Of a stretch of DNA of 28,991 nt, positions 1-6,797 are shown in pieces; the stretch's first letter is position 1, and each line of letters begins with the position of its first letter. The stretch is from an uncultured Lachnospiraceae bacterium (lineage in GTDB: Bacteria; Bacillota; Clostridia; Lachnospirales; Lachnospiraceae). A program made the translations under genes and the position numbers. The stretch lies in NCBI GenBank assembly GCA_910585715.1, contig CAJUEX010000048.1:1-28991 (forward strand), written 5' to 3'. The notes below the pieces were generated by a model. The model was not told the origin of the DNA. It searched no databases and saw only the letters and a list, made by a program, of their open reading frames with translations.

Positions 1-1011
1 CTTGTCCGGCAAATGGAGCATATATGTTGAAACAAACAGTTGGTTATCCATTCCTGACAATGCATATTCTACCATCTGCGAACCTTTATCGGTGCAAAGC
101 AATATTCCAACCGGCGGATTATCACCCGGTAGCATTTCATTCTTTTTGTAGTATCCTACATACGCATTTAATTGTCCTAAATCCTCATGCTTAAACTCGT
201 CATTTTTTAATTCGATAATAACATTGCAGTGCAACAATCTGTTATAGAAAACCAAATCGATGAAATAATAGTTATCATCAATTATGATGCGCTTTTGCCT
301 TGCTTCAAAGCAAAAGCCTTGTCCTAATTCAAGCATGAATTCCTGCAAATGGTCCATCAATGCCTGTTCTAAATCGGATTCGCTTACGGCTTCCTTGGCA
401 TCCAAGCCAAGAAATTCGAAGGTAAACGGGTCTTTGATTGTTAACGCATTTGAACTTGCATTATCTACTGATTTTGTCAACAACAGTTCCGGATTTTTGC
501 TAATTCCGGCTCTTACAAACAGATTTGTTTTTATTTGCCTACGAAGTTCTCTTACGCTCCAATTGTATTTCATACATTCTGTTTCATAAAAAAATCTTTC
601 AAAAGCATCCTCAATAACCATAATTTCCCTTATATGGGAAAATGAGAGATTGCTTACCAAAACTTCCGGCTTTGTTTCAAATTGGTGCGACACTGTCGAA
701 CTTTTTTCAAAATCCGGTAATTCAAATTGGTTCGACACCGTCGCACCAATTTGAGGATACAATAAATAGAAATTACGGCAGAGCTTGAACAATGTAGAGT
801 TCATTCCTTTTTGCGAAATTTCTTTTTCCAAATTTTTCAATAGCTGTGTTCCATATTCAGCTCTGTCACTTCCAGCCTGCTCATATTCTACAATGTAGTA
901 TCCAATCGCCCAATTTCGTAAAGTCATAAGCTGATTCACGGCACTTTTGGCTGTAGAACCTGCTTTGTCATTTATGCTTTTTATAGAATTTGCTAATTTT
1001 TCAAACTTCAT
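1..1011 (-). CDS. DUF1016/YhcG-family PDDEXK nuclease (3' end beyond the window)
   Basis: Predicted nuclease of the DUF1016 (YhcG) family, which pairs an N-terminal helical domain with a C-terminal PD-(D/E)XK nuclease fold and is common on mobile elements and beside restriction systems. The frame is open for 337 codons from the ATG at 1009-1011 to the window edge. The N-terminus (MKFEKLANSIKSINDKAG) and the segment LSFSHIREIM are typical of the family. Near the end, FIDLVFYNRLLHCNVIIELK supplies the catalytic pattern, with D252 and E267-x-K269. At 337 residues it should be nearly complete. A ribosome site AGGGGA precedes the start, and a consensus promoter lies at 1050-1078. The linker around residues 87-112 contains a duplicated TVS(N/H)QFE motif encoded by a DNA palindrome. 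Family assignment is confident; the target and partner are unknown. Confidence 0.9.
   Translation of the reverse strand, partial: MKFEKLANSIKSINDKAGSTAKSAVNQLMTLRNWAIGYYIVEYEQAGSDRAEYGTQLLKNLEKEISQKGMNSTLFKLCRNFYLLYPQIGATVSNQFELPDFEKSSTVSHQFETKPEVLVSNLSFSHIREIMVIEDAFERFFYETECMKYNWSVRELRRQIKTNLFVRAGISKNPELLLTKSVDNASSNALTIKDPFTFEFLGLDAKEAVSESDLEQALMDHLQEFMLELGQGFCFEARQKRIIIDDNYYFIDLVFYNRLLHCNVIIELKNDEFKHEDLGQLNAYVGYYKKNEMLPGDNPPVGILLCTDKGSQMVEYALSGMDNQLFVSTYMLHLPDK
723..753. repeat. 31-base near-perfect palindrome inside the nuclease gene, plus a third half-copy at 678-691
   Basis: CAAATTGGTTCGAC (723-736), a three-base centre ACC, then GTCGCACCAATTTG (740-753). The 14-base arms pair with a single mismatch. 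The half-site CAAATTGGTGCGAC also occurs at 678-691, within a 25-base direct repeat (676-700 and 721-745, three mismatches). The repeats encode the duplicated TVSNQFE/TVSHQFE stretch in the linker of the DUF1016 protein. Confidence 0.8.
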
Positions 1012-1049
1012 GGTATTATCCCCTATTTGAAATGATTGTCCTGCCATTC

Positions 1050-1078
1050 ATTATAGCAGTAGCTCCTGTTTATATCAA
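1050..1078 (-). promoter_or_regulatory. Sigma-A promoter for the DUF1016 nuclease gene
   Basis: On the minus strand TTGATA (plus 1073-1078) and TATAAT (plus 1050-1055) are separated by exactly 17 bases. The -10 is extended by an upstream TG. It lies about 40 bases before the ATG, between this gene and the end of the XRE gene, so the nuclease can be transcribed on its own. Confidence 0.7.
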
Positions 1079-1100
1079 TCCGGAAAGAATTTTCGATTAC

Positions 1101-1502
1101 CTACTTTTTCCCTTTCCCACGCTTGGAAACAACACTCTTTATCAGCTCTGATTTTTGCATAATGCGTATCAGCCATTGCTTTTCTTCTTCTGACAGCTTG
1201 TTATAGCGTAGCTTCGTCTGCTTACAAAATACCAATAAAAGCTGTTCTGTATAGCTACCCTCAAAATTAACCACTTCCTCTAAATCCCGTTTCAATTCTT
1301 CCGCAACAGTAGATTTTGGTGCTCCGTCACTTCGTCCGATATGTAATTTTCGTAAATCTTCCAAGATACCATCCATATCCTTATGTACCCTGCTACTGAA
1401 ATAATCGCCCTCATCTACATGGGCAGACTGTAATAGATAAGCGGTTTTGTCATGTTCATCCGGCTGGTACTTTTCCATGATTTCAGCCCTTGCCACGTCC
1501 AC
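1101..1502 (-). pseudogene. C-terminal half of the XRE-type regulator, cut off by an in-frame TGA
   Basis: This 133-codon stretch directly continues the frame of the helix-turn-helix gene at 1503-1907: the TGA at 1503-1505 is followed at once by GTG at 1500-1502, with no shift. The text across the stop reads NLNA-stop-VDVARAEIMEKY, and from memory related regulators have a tryptophan (TGG) at this point, so a single G-to-A change explains the break. The segment has no ribosome site of its own. It could only be made by readthrough or by re-initiation at the adjacent GTG. It ends in a basic tail (SKRGKGKK). The full protein would be about 268 residues. Confidence 0.75.
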
Positions 1503-1907
1503 TCAGGCATTCAGGTTCTGTATCTGCATGGATGCGATGCCTTCCACATAAATCTGTAAATCAGCAAGTAATTTTACAAAATCCAGATGTGTTGCCAGTT
1601 CGCACAGCAGTGCAGTATCAATCCGCTTATTCTTTAATAACTCTATCATTTCGTCACTCAGGCACAGGTCAGCAAGGTTTGCGTTTGGGTGACTTTTTGT
1701 TTCTGTCCGTGTCAGCAGATAATCTGTGGTTACACCGTAGAAATCTGCCAGTTTGTTGATGGCATGGTGGCTGATGTCTTTATAATCATCGGATTCATAG
1801 CTGCCAAGTGCAGATTTGGATAGTCCGGTCTGCTCGGCTAACTGTTCCAGTGTTAGTTTGCGCTCTACACGGAGGTCTTTTAGTCGTTCCTGTATGCTTA
1901 ATGACAT
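1503..1907 (-). CDS. XRE-family helix-turn-helix regulator, truncated by TGA
   Basis: DNA-binding regulator of the Cro/CI (XRE) type. Residues about 5-60 form the helix-turn-helix: LKDLRVERKLTLEQLAEQTG, then LSKSALGSYE, followed by INKLADFYGVTTDYLLTRTE, the usual end of an XRE domain. The ATG at 1905-1907 is chosen over upstream in-frame starts because AAAGGGGGATAC stands just before it and MSLSIQERLKDLR is a natural XRE start. The product here is 134 residues and stops at an in-frame TGA, with homologous sequence continuing beyond it. The divergent gene across the 193-base gap is a relaxase remnant, so this was probably the regulator of a mobilizable element. The DNA-binding domain is intact, so the short form might still bind. 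Confidence 0.85.
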   Translation of the reverse strand: MSLSIQERLKDLRVERKLTLEQLAEQTGLSKSALGSYESDDYKDISHHAINKLADFYGVTTDYLLTRTETKSHPNANLADLCLSDEMIELLKNKRIDTALLCELATHLDFVKLLADLQIYVEGIASMQIQNLNA

Positions 1908-1940
1908 GATGTATCCCCCTTTTATCGGGTAGTTATATCT

Positions 1941-1973
1941 TTTATAGTGTACCATACTTCCATAAGCATGGAA
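1941..1973 (+). other. Candidate MobV-type origin of transfer (oriT)
   Basis: TATAGTGT (1943-1950) followed by ACCATACTTCCAT resembles the pMV158-type oriT core, which from memory has TATAGTGTG followed by TTATACTT. An exact inverted repeat TTCCAT-AAGC-ATGGAA lies at 1958-1973. It sits about 130 bases upstream of a MobV relaxase start on the same strand, the arrangement known for pMV158. The match is by eye and no nick site can be proven. Confidence 0.45.
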
Positions 1974-2100
1974 ATCTGTCTTTTCTGAGGAATTATTCCT
2001 ACCTTTCGGATATATGGCACAGAGGCTTCCCAAAGTGTAGACTTAAGTCAGTTCATCGATGAGCGCATTATGGAAATAGAAAAAGGAGGCTGAATATCAC

Positions 2101-2286
2101 ATGCCAAAATACGCAATTTTAAGATTTGAAAAACATAAAGGGCATCCGGAAGCTCCGCTGGAAGCCCATCACGAAAGACAAAAAGAGAAATATGCCAGTA
2201 ATCCTGACATTGATACTGAAAGAACCAAATACAACTTCCATATCGTTAAGCCACAGGGGAGATTTTTGTGCTTAATATGGTTTTGA
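2101..2286 (+). pseudogene. N-terminal remnant of a MobV (Mob/Pre) plasmid-mobilization relaxase
   Basis: MobV relaxases nick oriT and pilot the strand during mobilization. Only the first ~54 codons are family-like: MPKYAILRFEKHKGHPEAPL, EAHHERQKEKYASNPDID and KYNFHIVKP, the conserved N-terminal motif I region. After about base 2262 the frame runs into unrelated residues and stops at 2286, against 400 or more residues for a normal family member. A good ribosome site (AAAGGAGG) precedes the ATG. With the oriT-like site and the broken XRE gene upstream, this is a deletion scar of an integrative or mobilizable element. The fragment lacks the catalytic core and cannot be active. Confidence 0.8.
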
Positions 2287-2402
2287 ATTATTTCTTTCCG
2301 GAAATAAACTTTAACAATCTGTTGGGTTTACCATCCGACGCTATTGTTGTTATTCTTTTGGTTAAGTGGTTTTTTAAAAACTATGAGATTAAACTAAGAT
2401 AA
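2277..2402 (+). CDS. Small 41-residue hydrophobic ORF of unknown nature at the element scar
   Basis: An ATG at 2277 opens 41 codons (MVLNYFFPEINFNNLLG, then a hydrophobic run DAIVVILLVKWFF, ending NYEIKLR). There is no convincing ribosome site, and the frame is open upstream to about 2250, so it may be the tail of a lost gene joined to the relaxase fragment rather than a gene. One membrane helix is plausible at residues ~19-33. I do not recognise a family. Confidence 0.25.
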   Translation: MVLNYFFPEINFNNLLGLPSDAIVVILLVKWFFKNYEIKLR

Positions 2403-2638
2403 GGACCAATATATATGATGGATTGGAGCGTTTACCTGCAGTTGCAAAGGAAAAAATACATTGTTCGTATTTAATAATAGGAACAATAATTCTGTTAAGA
2501 AGGTTTTGTCTAAATTGAGGTAATGACACAATGGCATATGTGTCCTGAGATGAATGAGAATTAGAGGAGAGCGGATAGGTTCATAGAAGCCTGGGTGATT
2601 GAAAACAGCATAGTTGAAACGAATGGAAAGAGAGGACA
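2403..2638. other. Non-coding or decayed stretch between the element scar and the AraC gene
   Basis: No convincing gene. A short open stretch at about 2400-2518 (GLERLPAVAKEKIH...) looks protein-like but has no start and is not recognised. The 84-codon minus-strand ORF covering the segment lacks coding character. The region ends in the hairpin at 2639-2673. Confidence 0.4.
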
Positions 2639-2681
2639 TGCCCGGCATTGGTACGATTTACCGATGCCGGGCATTTATTTA
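2639..2681 (+). terminator. Intrinsic terminator hairpin
   Basis: TGCCCGGCAT-TGG ... CCG-ATGCCGGGCA forms a long GC-rich stem, followed on the plus strand by TTTATTT. It abuts the stop codon of the minus-strand AraC gene and may act in both directions. Confidence 0.7.
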
Positions 2682-3563
2682 AATATTCTTAACAGGACGT
2701 AATTCTATATATCCTCTGGTGCCTATAGGCTCCAGCTGTATGCGGGGATTTTCATCATCCCAGCAATAGCCCCATGTCTCAGGATTATATTTTTGGATTG
2801 CGCTCCAGACTTGTTGGATTGCTTCTCCAAAATCAGCCTCTTCAAAAGGTTCCCCCTGAAACATCATGTGTTTACAACAGGGAAGTTCAATGATATCAAA
2901 GCCTTCCGGCACCTCCCCGGCGTAGTCCGTGGATACTTCCACACCCTGTACGTATTCCGAGGTATTTGGAAGTATATATTTATGTGGCAGCCATAAGCAA
3001 ACAGGTTCTCCGCTAATAGATTTGATGCTGCTCAATAATCCCCACACATCACAGCCTGTCTCTTCACAATATTTCCAATAATCCTTTGCTTCCCTGCCCC
3101 GTTTGATGATTACCTTTCGGGCAGGTTTTTCAATTACCTGAATAAAAACATTTTTCACATTTTCCATAGCGGTATCCTCTCTTTTCTTTAAGTGATTCAC
3201 TCCATAAGGCTTGAAAAGATAAATCGGTACAGGGCAGACAGAATATTCATAAGGATTGCAGCCAAATTCACGATAAAACGCCCTCTGATAACCATCCACG
3301 CTTTCAAAACCGGCCTCAAATGCAATATCTACGATTTTTACGTTTTCATCCCTTAATCTCAATGCTGATTTTGATAACCGGAGCTTCCTGATATATACCG
3401 AAGGCGTCATATGCAGCAGCTGGACGAACAGCCGGTAAGAATACCATGGAGAATACATGGATACTCTTGTCAGGTCAGCCATAGTAATAGTATTAGAAAG
3501 ATTCGTATGAATATAGTTTTGCATTCTTTGAACAGCTTCTATATGCTCTTCCAATTTATTCAC
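2679..3563 (-). CDS. AraC-family regulator with C-terminal GyrI-like effector-binding domain
   Basis: Transcription factor with an N-terminal AraC/XylS DNA-binding domain (residues ~8-108) and a C-terminal GyrI-like/AraE ligand domain (~130-293), the Rob-type arrangement usually tied to small-molecule or drug sensing. AraC features are MADLTRVSMYSPWYSYRLF for the first helix-turn-helix and IVDIAFEAGFESVDGYQRAF with FGCNPYEY for the second. The C-terminal part ends in a strand-rich GYIELRPVKN typical of GyrI-like folds. The start is a GTG at 3561-3563 behind AAGGCG. No exporter or enzyme partner lies next to it: upstream is a gene-poor gap and downstream a terminator. Length (294) fits the family. 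Confidence 0.9.
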   Translation of the reverse strand: MNKLEEHIEAVQRMQNYIHTNLSNTITMADLTRVSMYSPWYSYRLFVQLLHMTPSVYIRKLRLSKSALRLRDENVKIVDIAFEAGFESVDGYQRAFYREFGCNPYEYSVCPVPIYLFKPYGVNHLKKREDTAMENVKNVFIQVIEKPARKVIIKRGREAKDYWKYCEETGCDVWGLLSSIKSISGEPVCLWLPHKYILPNTSEYVQGVEVSTDYAGEVPEGFDIIELPCCKHMMFQGEPFEEADFGEAIQQVWSAIQKYNPETWGYCWDDENPRIQLEPIGTRGYIELRPVKNI

Positions 3564-3915
3564 CGCCTTATAAAAACAGAATACAGTATGCTGAAAATGG
3601 AGTCTCGACTTTATTTGCTATTTATGAGGTTTCTCTGCATGTCTTGCATGCCTGACTCCATTACGGCAATCATCACCTTGCCAAAATCCGTTACTCAACC
3701 ATGGCAGAATATGGGCAAACCCAGTCTCTTTTATGAACTGGTATCTGTCCTTAACAGAGAATGGATAATCGGACTAATAATTTAAAACGATTGTTTCTTT
3801 GAAAATCTTACAGAATAAAAGTATCTTAGCATTTTAAACTAATTTTTGCAATAATTTCAAGTCGCTAAACAGCTGACGAACAACTGATTAAAAAATTCTT
3901 TTTTGATAATAGCTG
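3564..3915. other. Gene-poor region upstream of the AraC gene, with a long-range inverted repeat
   Basis: About 350 bases without a credible gene. An exact 9-base inverted repeat AATGGAGTC (3596-3604) / GACTCCATT (3654-3662) brackets a 49-base loop that contains two GCATG copies. The plus-strand ORF running from 3411 to 3785 overlaps the AraC gene start and has no ribosome site. Bases 3786-3915 are AT-rich and featureless. Confidence 0.4.
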
Positions 3916-3943
3916 TTGAAATTTTGCACATTGATGTTATAAT
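3916..3943 (+). promoter_or_regulatory. Sigma-A promoter reading toward the methylase
   Basis: TTGAAA (3916-3921) and TATAAT (3938-3943) with 16 bases between. A 10-base palindrome AACATATGTT (3950-3959) sits at the expected start of transcription and could be an operator. Confidence 0.6.
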
Positions 3944-4105
3944 AAAAGAAACATATGTTCTGCACGTAAGTCCAGCTATAAAAAGGTAAAGGCAAAAGGA
4001 AAAACTATTTCAAGCTATTATAAAAATCCCAAACGAATGATTGGAAATACTGGATTCACCCATATCAATATGATATACTTTGAGGAACCACATGGAGGAA
4101 GGTAA
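3936..4105 (+). pseudogene. C-terminal fragment of an unidentified protein, ending just before the methylase
   Basis: A frame open from about 3936 and stopping at TAA 4103-4105 has coding character (SYKKVKAKGKTISSYYKNP, RMIGNTGFTHINMIYFEEP). No start codon or ribosome site fits it, so it is probably the tail of a deleted gene. Its last codons contain the GGAGGAAGG that serves the methylase ATG at 4107, as expected of two genes once coupled in an operon. I do not recognise the family. Confidence 0.4.
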
Positions 4106-4106
4106 A

Positions 4107-5141
4107 ATGGCAATTGAACAATATACAGAGAGTCTGACCCTTAGGGAAATGAAGTGTGCGATTGGAGAAAATCCCTTTGGTTATGTGTTTCCCCAGGGGG
4201 ATGTTTACGGCAGCGGTCTGGGAATTGTGTTGACGCCCCAGCATCTGACAGAATTTATGTGTGACCTGGCAGGTGTCAATAAAAATAGCCGGGTGGTGGA
4301 TATATGCTGCGGTTCAGGCTCTTTTTTAGTGACGGCAATGAGCAGGATGTTTCAGGAGGCGAATCCGGAGGATGTGGAACATATTCGGGAGGATGGATTG
4401 TATGGCGTTGTATTTGATGATGGGCTTTATACACTGGCAATTGCCAATATGATTATTCGCAAGGACGGTAAGTCTAATATTTACAAAGGAGATTGTTTTA
4501 ACGAAAACATTACAAATGAACTGAAGGGCAAAAATATAAATGTTGGGTTAATCAATCCGCCGTATTCTCAAAAGGACGTGGTGGAATTAGAATTTGTAGA
4601 GCATTTGCTGGATATTTTGGCAGTAGGGGGAACTGGTGTTGTTGTTGTCCCCATGAGCTGTGCAATCGGGACGAAATACAAAGAGGTGAGAGAGCGCCTG
4701 ATGAAAAAGAATACATTGAAAGCCGTTTTTTCCATGCCCGATGATATTTTTTATCCTACAGGAACGAATGTATGCGTCATGGTGTGGGAAGCCCATACAC
4801 CCCATGATATCACGCAGGAAACTTTTTTCGGGTATTGTAAGGACGATGGATTTGTAAAGAGAAAGAAGCTGGGGCGGATAGATGCATCCGGCAGGTGGAA
4901 AGACATAGAAAGGCAATGGTTAAGCCTGTACAGAAACAGAGACGTAGTCGACGGATTATCAGCGAGGCATTGCGTTGATTATCAGGATGAATGGTTATGC
5001 GAGGCATATATGCAGACTGACTATTCAAAACTGACACAGGATGATTTTCAGCAGACGGTAAACGATTATCAGGCATATCTGGTAAAGTGTGGTGAAATTC
5101 AGTTACTATTGGGAGCCAAATTGTATTACGGTAAATTATAA
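4107..5141 (+). CDS. N6-adenine DNA methylase (HsdM/type I-like), C-terminally disrupted
   Basis: S-adenosylmethionine-dependent adenine methyltransferase of a type I or fused M-S restriction-modification system. The SAM-binding motif I is VVDICCGSGSF (residues ~63-73) and the catalytic motif IV is NPPY (150-153). LTPQHLTEFMCDLAG just before is the usual lead-in of HsdM-type enzymes. The ATG at 4107 is preferred over TTG 4080 or ATG 4092 because GGAGGAAGG lies six bases ahead. The 344-residue product lacks the long N-terminal helical domain of classical HsdM. Its last ~16 residues (after YLVKCG) are out of frame with a target-recognition tail that continues at 5089-5424, so the specificity part has been lost by deletion and frameshift. 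Methyl transfer residues are intact, but sequence recognition probably is not. Confidence 0.85.
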   Translation: MAIEQYTESLTLREMKCAIGENPFGYVFPQGDVYGSGLGIVLTPQHLTEFMCDLAGVNKNSRVVDICCGSGSFLVTAMSRMFQEANPEDVEHIREDGLYGVVFDDGLYTLAIANMIIRKDGKSNIYKGDCFNENITNELKGKNINVGLINPPYSQKDVVELEFVEHLLDILAVGGTGVVVVPMSCAIGTKYKEVRERLMKKNTLKAVFSMPDDIFYPTGTNVCVMVWEAHTPHDITQETFFGYCKDDGFVKRKKLGRIDASGRWKDIERQWLSLYRNRDVVDGLSARHCVDYQDEWLCEAYMQTDYSKLTQDDFQQTVNDYQAYLVKCGEIQLLLGAKLYYGKL

Positions 5142-5424
5142 CGGAAGCGTTGGAGAAGCATTTTATCAGGCGCAGCCTTTTTGGGCTTCCGATGATGTGA
5201 ATGTGTTATATGCCCGAAAATACTGGAAGATGAATAAATATATAGCCATGTTCCTTATTACGGTAATAAGGGCAAATAAATATAGATTCGGATATGGCAG
5301 AAAATGGACTATAGAGAAAATGAAAGAAACGGTATTGAAATTGCCATGTACAAAAAATGGTGAGCCGGATTTTGTATACATGGAAAATTTTATCAGGAAG
5401 CTGCGGTATAGTGATAGAATTTAG
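5089..5424 (+). pseudogene. Target-recognition-domain tail of the methylase/specificity gene, out of frame
   Basis: From about residue 11 the translation is typical of the C-terminal half of a type I/IIG specificity domain: ITVNYNGSVGEAFYQ, WASDDVNVLY, MNKYIAMFL, YGRKWTIEKMKETVLKLP, GEPDFVYMENFIRKL. It overlaps the methylase end in another frame, and there is no ribosome site for its GTG. The simplest reading is one ancestral M-S polypeptide from which an internal segment, probably 100 or more codons covering the first part of the recognition domain, was deleted with loss of frame. Confidence 0.8.
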
Positions 5425-5473
5425 CGGGTAAGAGAATAAATACAATCGATAAAAATAAGGAGCATACCCCGAA

Positions 5474-6544
5474 ATGCAAATACGAAAGCATTACATAGAC
5501 AACCTAAGAACCCTGGCAATACTTCTGCTTTTCCCCTTCCATGCCGCACAAATATGGAGCGGCGGCGAATATGCCGGATTTTATGTGTATTCCCATACAA
5601 ACAATGTTCTGTATGCCTTTTCCACTGCCGTATATCCATGGTATATGACCCTTCTTTTTACCCTGGCAGGAATGAGCAGCAAATATTCCCTGCAGAAACG
5701 TACTAATAAACAGTTTATTGCAGAACGTGTGAGAAAACTTATAATTCCATTCCTGTTTGGCCTGCTTGTTCTTGTGCCTGCCATGACATATACCGGAGAA
5801 GTCTATTTTAATGGCTACAGCGGCACCTATCTGGGGCAGTATCGTTTGTTTTTTTCCAAAATAAGTGACCTGACCGGCTACAAAGGCGGATTTACTCCTG
5901 CCCATCTTTGGTTTTTGCTGTATCTGTTTTTTATTTCGCTTTTGTCCCTTTTCGTGGTGGGCATTTGGCAGAAATGGATAAAAGATTTAAAGGTGAAACA
6001 GATTCCATACTGGGGGCTGGTGCTTTTGTTTGTTCCCGAATGGCTTATGCTGTATATACTCAATATTGGCGGCAAAAGCATGGGACAATTTTTCTTTTTA
6101 TATATGGCGGGGTATTTTATTTTATCCAGAGGGGATATGGAGCAAAAGGTAAGAAATTATCGTTTTGTAAGCCTGATTCTTGCACTTTTGTCAGGAACCG
6201 CTTATACGTATCTTTATTGCTTTGCACAACTGCGCAATGAACTTGGAACGGGATTATATGTATTTTTCGGCTGGACTGGAATCCTTACACTGCTGGGATT
6301 TGGACAGACGATTTTAAATGTCCAAAATCAAATCAGCAGCTATTTTGTCTGGGCTTCCTATCCTGTTTATATCATGCACATGACAGTGCTGGTAATCGTT
6401 TCATACTGGACCTTGAAGCTTTCCATTGGCATTTGGGGGCAGTATTTTCTGATTATTGTTATTTCATTTATGATTACGGTTCTTCTCTACGAAATCATAA
6501 AAAGAATTCCGTATATTCGAGGGCTGGTGGGAATCAGTAAATGA
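5474..6544 (+). CDS. Acyltransferase family 3 integral membrane protein
   Basis: Membrane O-acyltransferase of the acyltransferase_3 (OafA/MdoC-like) family, which moves acyl groups onto sugars or other envelope molecules. The N-terminal signature HYIDNLRTLAILLLFPFHAA (residues ~6-25) carries the family's conserved D-x-LR and the catalytic-type His. R81-x-R-K-L is the usual second motif after helix 2, and about ten hydrophobic helices follow. Length 356 is normal. AAGGAG precedes the ATG at 5474 by about ten bases. It stands alone, followed by a terminator at 6613. The substrate cannot be told from sequence. Confidence 0.88.
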   Translation: MQIRKHYIDNLRTLAILLLFPFHAAQIWSGGEYAGFYVYSHTNNVLYAFSTAVYPWYMTLLFTLAGMSSKYSLQKRTNKQFIAERVRKLIIPFLFGLLVLVPAMTYTGEVYFNGYSGTYLGQYRLFFSKISDLTGYKGGFTPAHLWFLLYLFFISLLSLFVVGIWQKWIKDLKVKQIPYWGLVLLFVPEWLMLYILNIGGKSMGQFFFLYMAGYFILSRGDMEQKVRNYRFVSLILALLSGTAYTYLYCFAQLRNELGTGLYVFFGWTGILTLLGFGQTILNVQNQISSYFVWASYPVYIMHMTVLVIVSYWTLKLSIGIWGQYFLIIVISFMITVLLYEIIKRIPYIRGLVGISK

Positions 6545-6612
6545 GAAATGGAAAATAGAAATAGCACATGAAAGTTATGAATAAATTTGTACAATAGAAC
6601 TGAGAATAAATA

Positions 6613-6655
6613 TGCCTGTTATCCAAACCGTATAAGGATAGCAGGCATTTTATTC
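6613..6655 (+). terminator. Intrinsic terminator downstream of the acyltransferase gene
   Basis: TGCCTGTTATCC (6613-6624) pairs with GGATAGCAGGCA (6636-6647), 12 positions with one mismatch, followed by TTTTATT. Confidence 0.8.
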
Positions 6656-6790
6656 CCGCGAGCAACGAGCCAGGTGATTGCGTGCAAGCATTTGGCGACT
6701 GTCGCAAGGGTCAAATACCCCGCCCCTTGGGGCGTTTCAAGTTTGATGTCCCATTGCTTGCGGCGAGGTCTTTGACTCCGACAGGCGGGC
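6656..6790. repeat. Structured GC-rich intergenic segment, candidate dispersed repeat or RNA
   Basis: Three nested inverted repeats: CCGCGAGCAA (6656-6665) with TTGCTTGCGG (6754-6763), one mismatch; GGGTCAAATACC (6708-6719) with GGTCTTTGACTCC (6767-6779), imperfect; and the tight hairpin CGCCCC-TT-GGGGCG (6721-6734). It lies between two convergent genes and has no coding character. The fold and the contrast with AT-rich neighbours suggest an intergenic repeat family or a structured RNA. I could not test copy number. Confidence 0.4.
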
Positions 6791-6797
6791 TGTCCTG

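Noticed and set aside
284..589. 101-codon plus-strand ORF
   Set aside because: It is antisense to the DUF1016 nuclease gene, whose own frame is open across the whole stretch with clear family motifs; it has no ribosome site.
2394..2648. 84-codon minus-strand ORF
   Set aside because: Its start lies inside the terminator hairpin, it has no ribosome site, and the composition is not protein-like.
3411..3785. 124-codon plus-strand ORF over the AraC gene start and gap
   Set aside because: Half of it is antisense to the AraC helix-turn-helix; no ribosome site and no recognisable domain.
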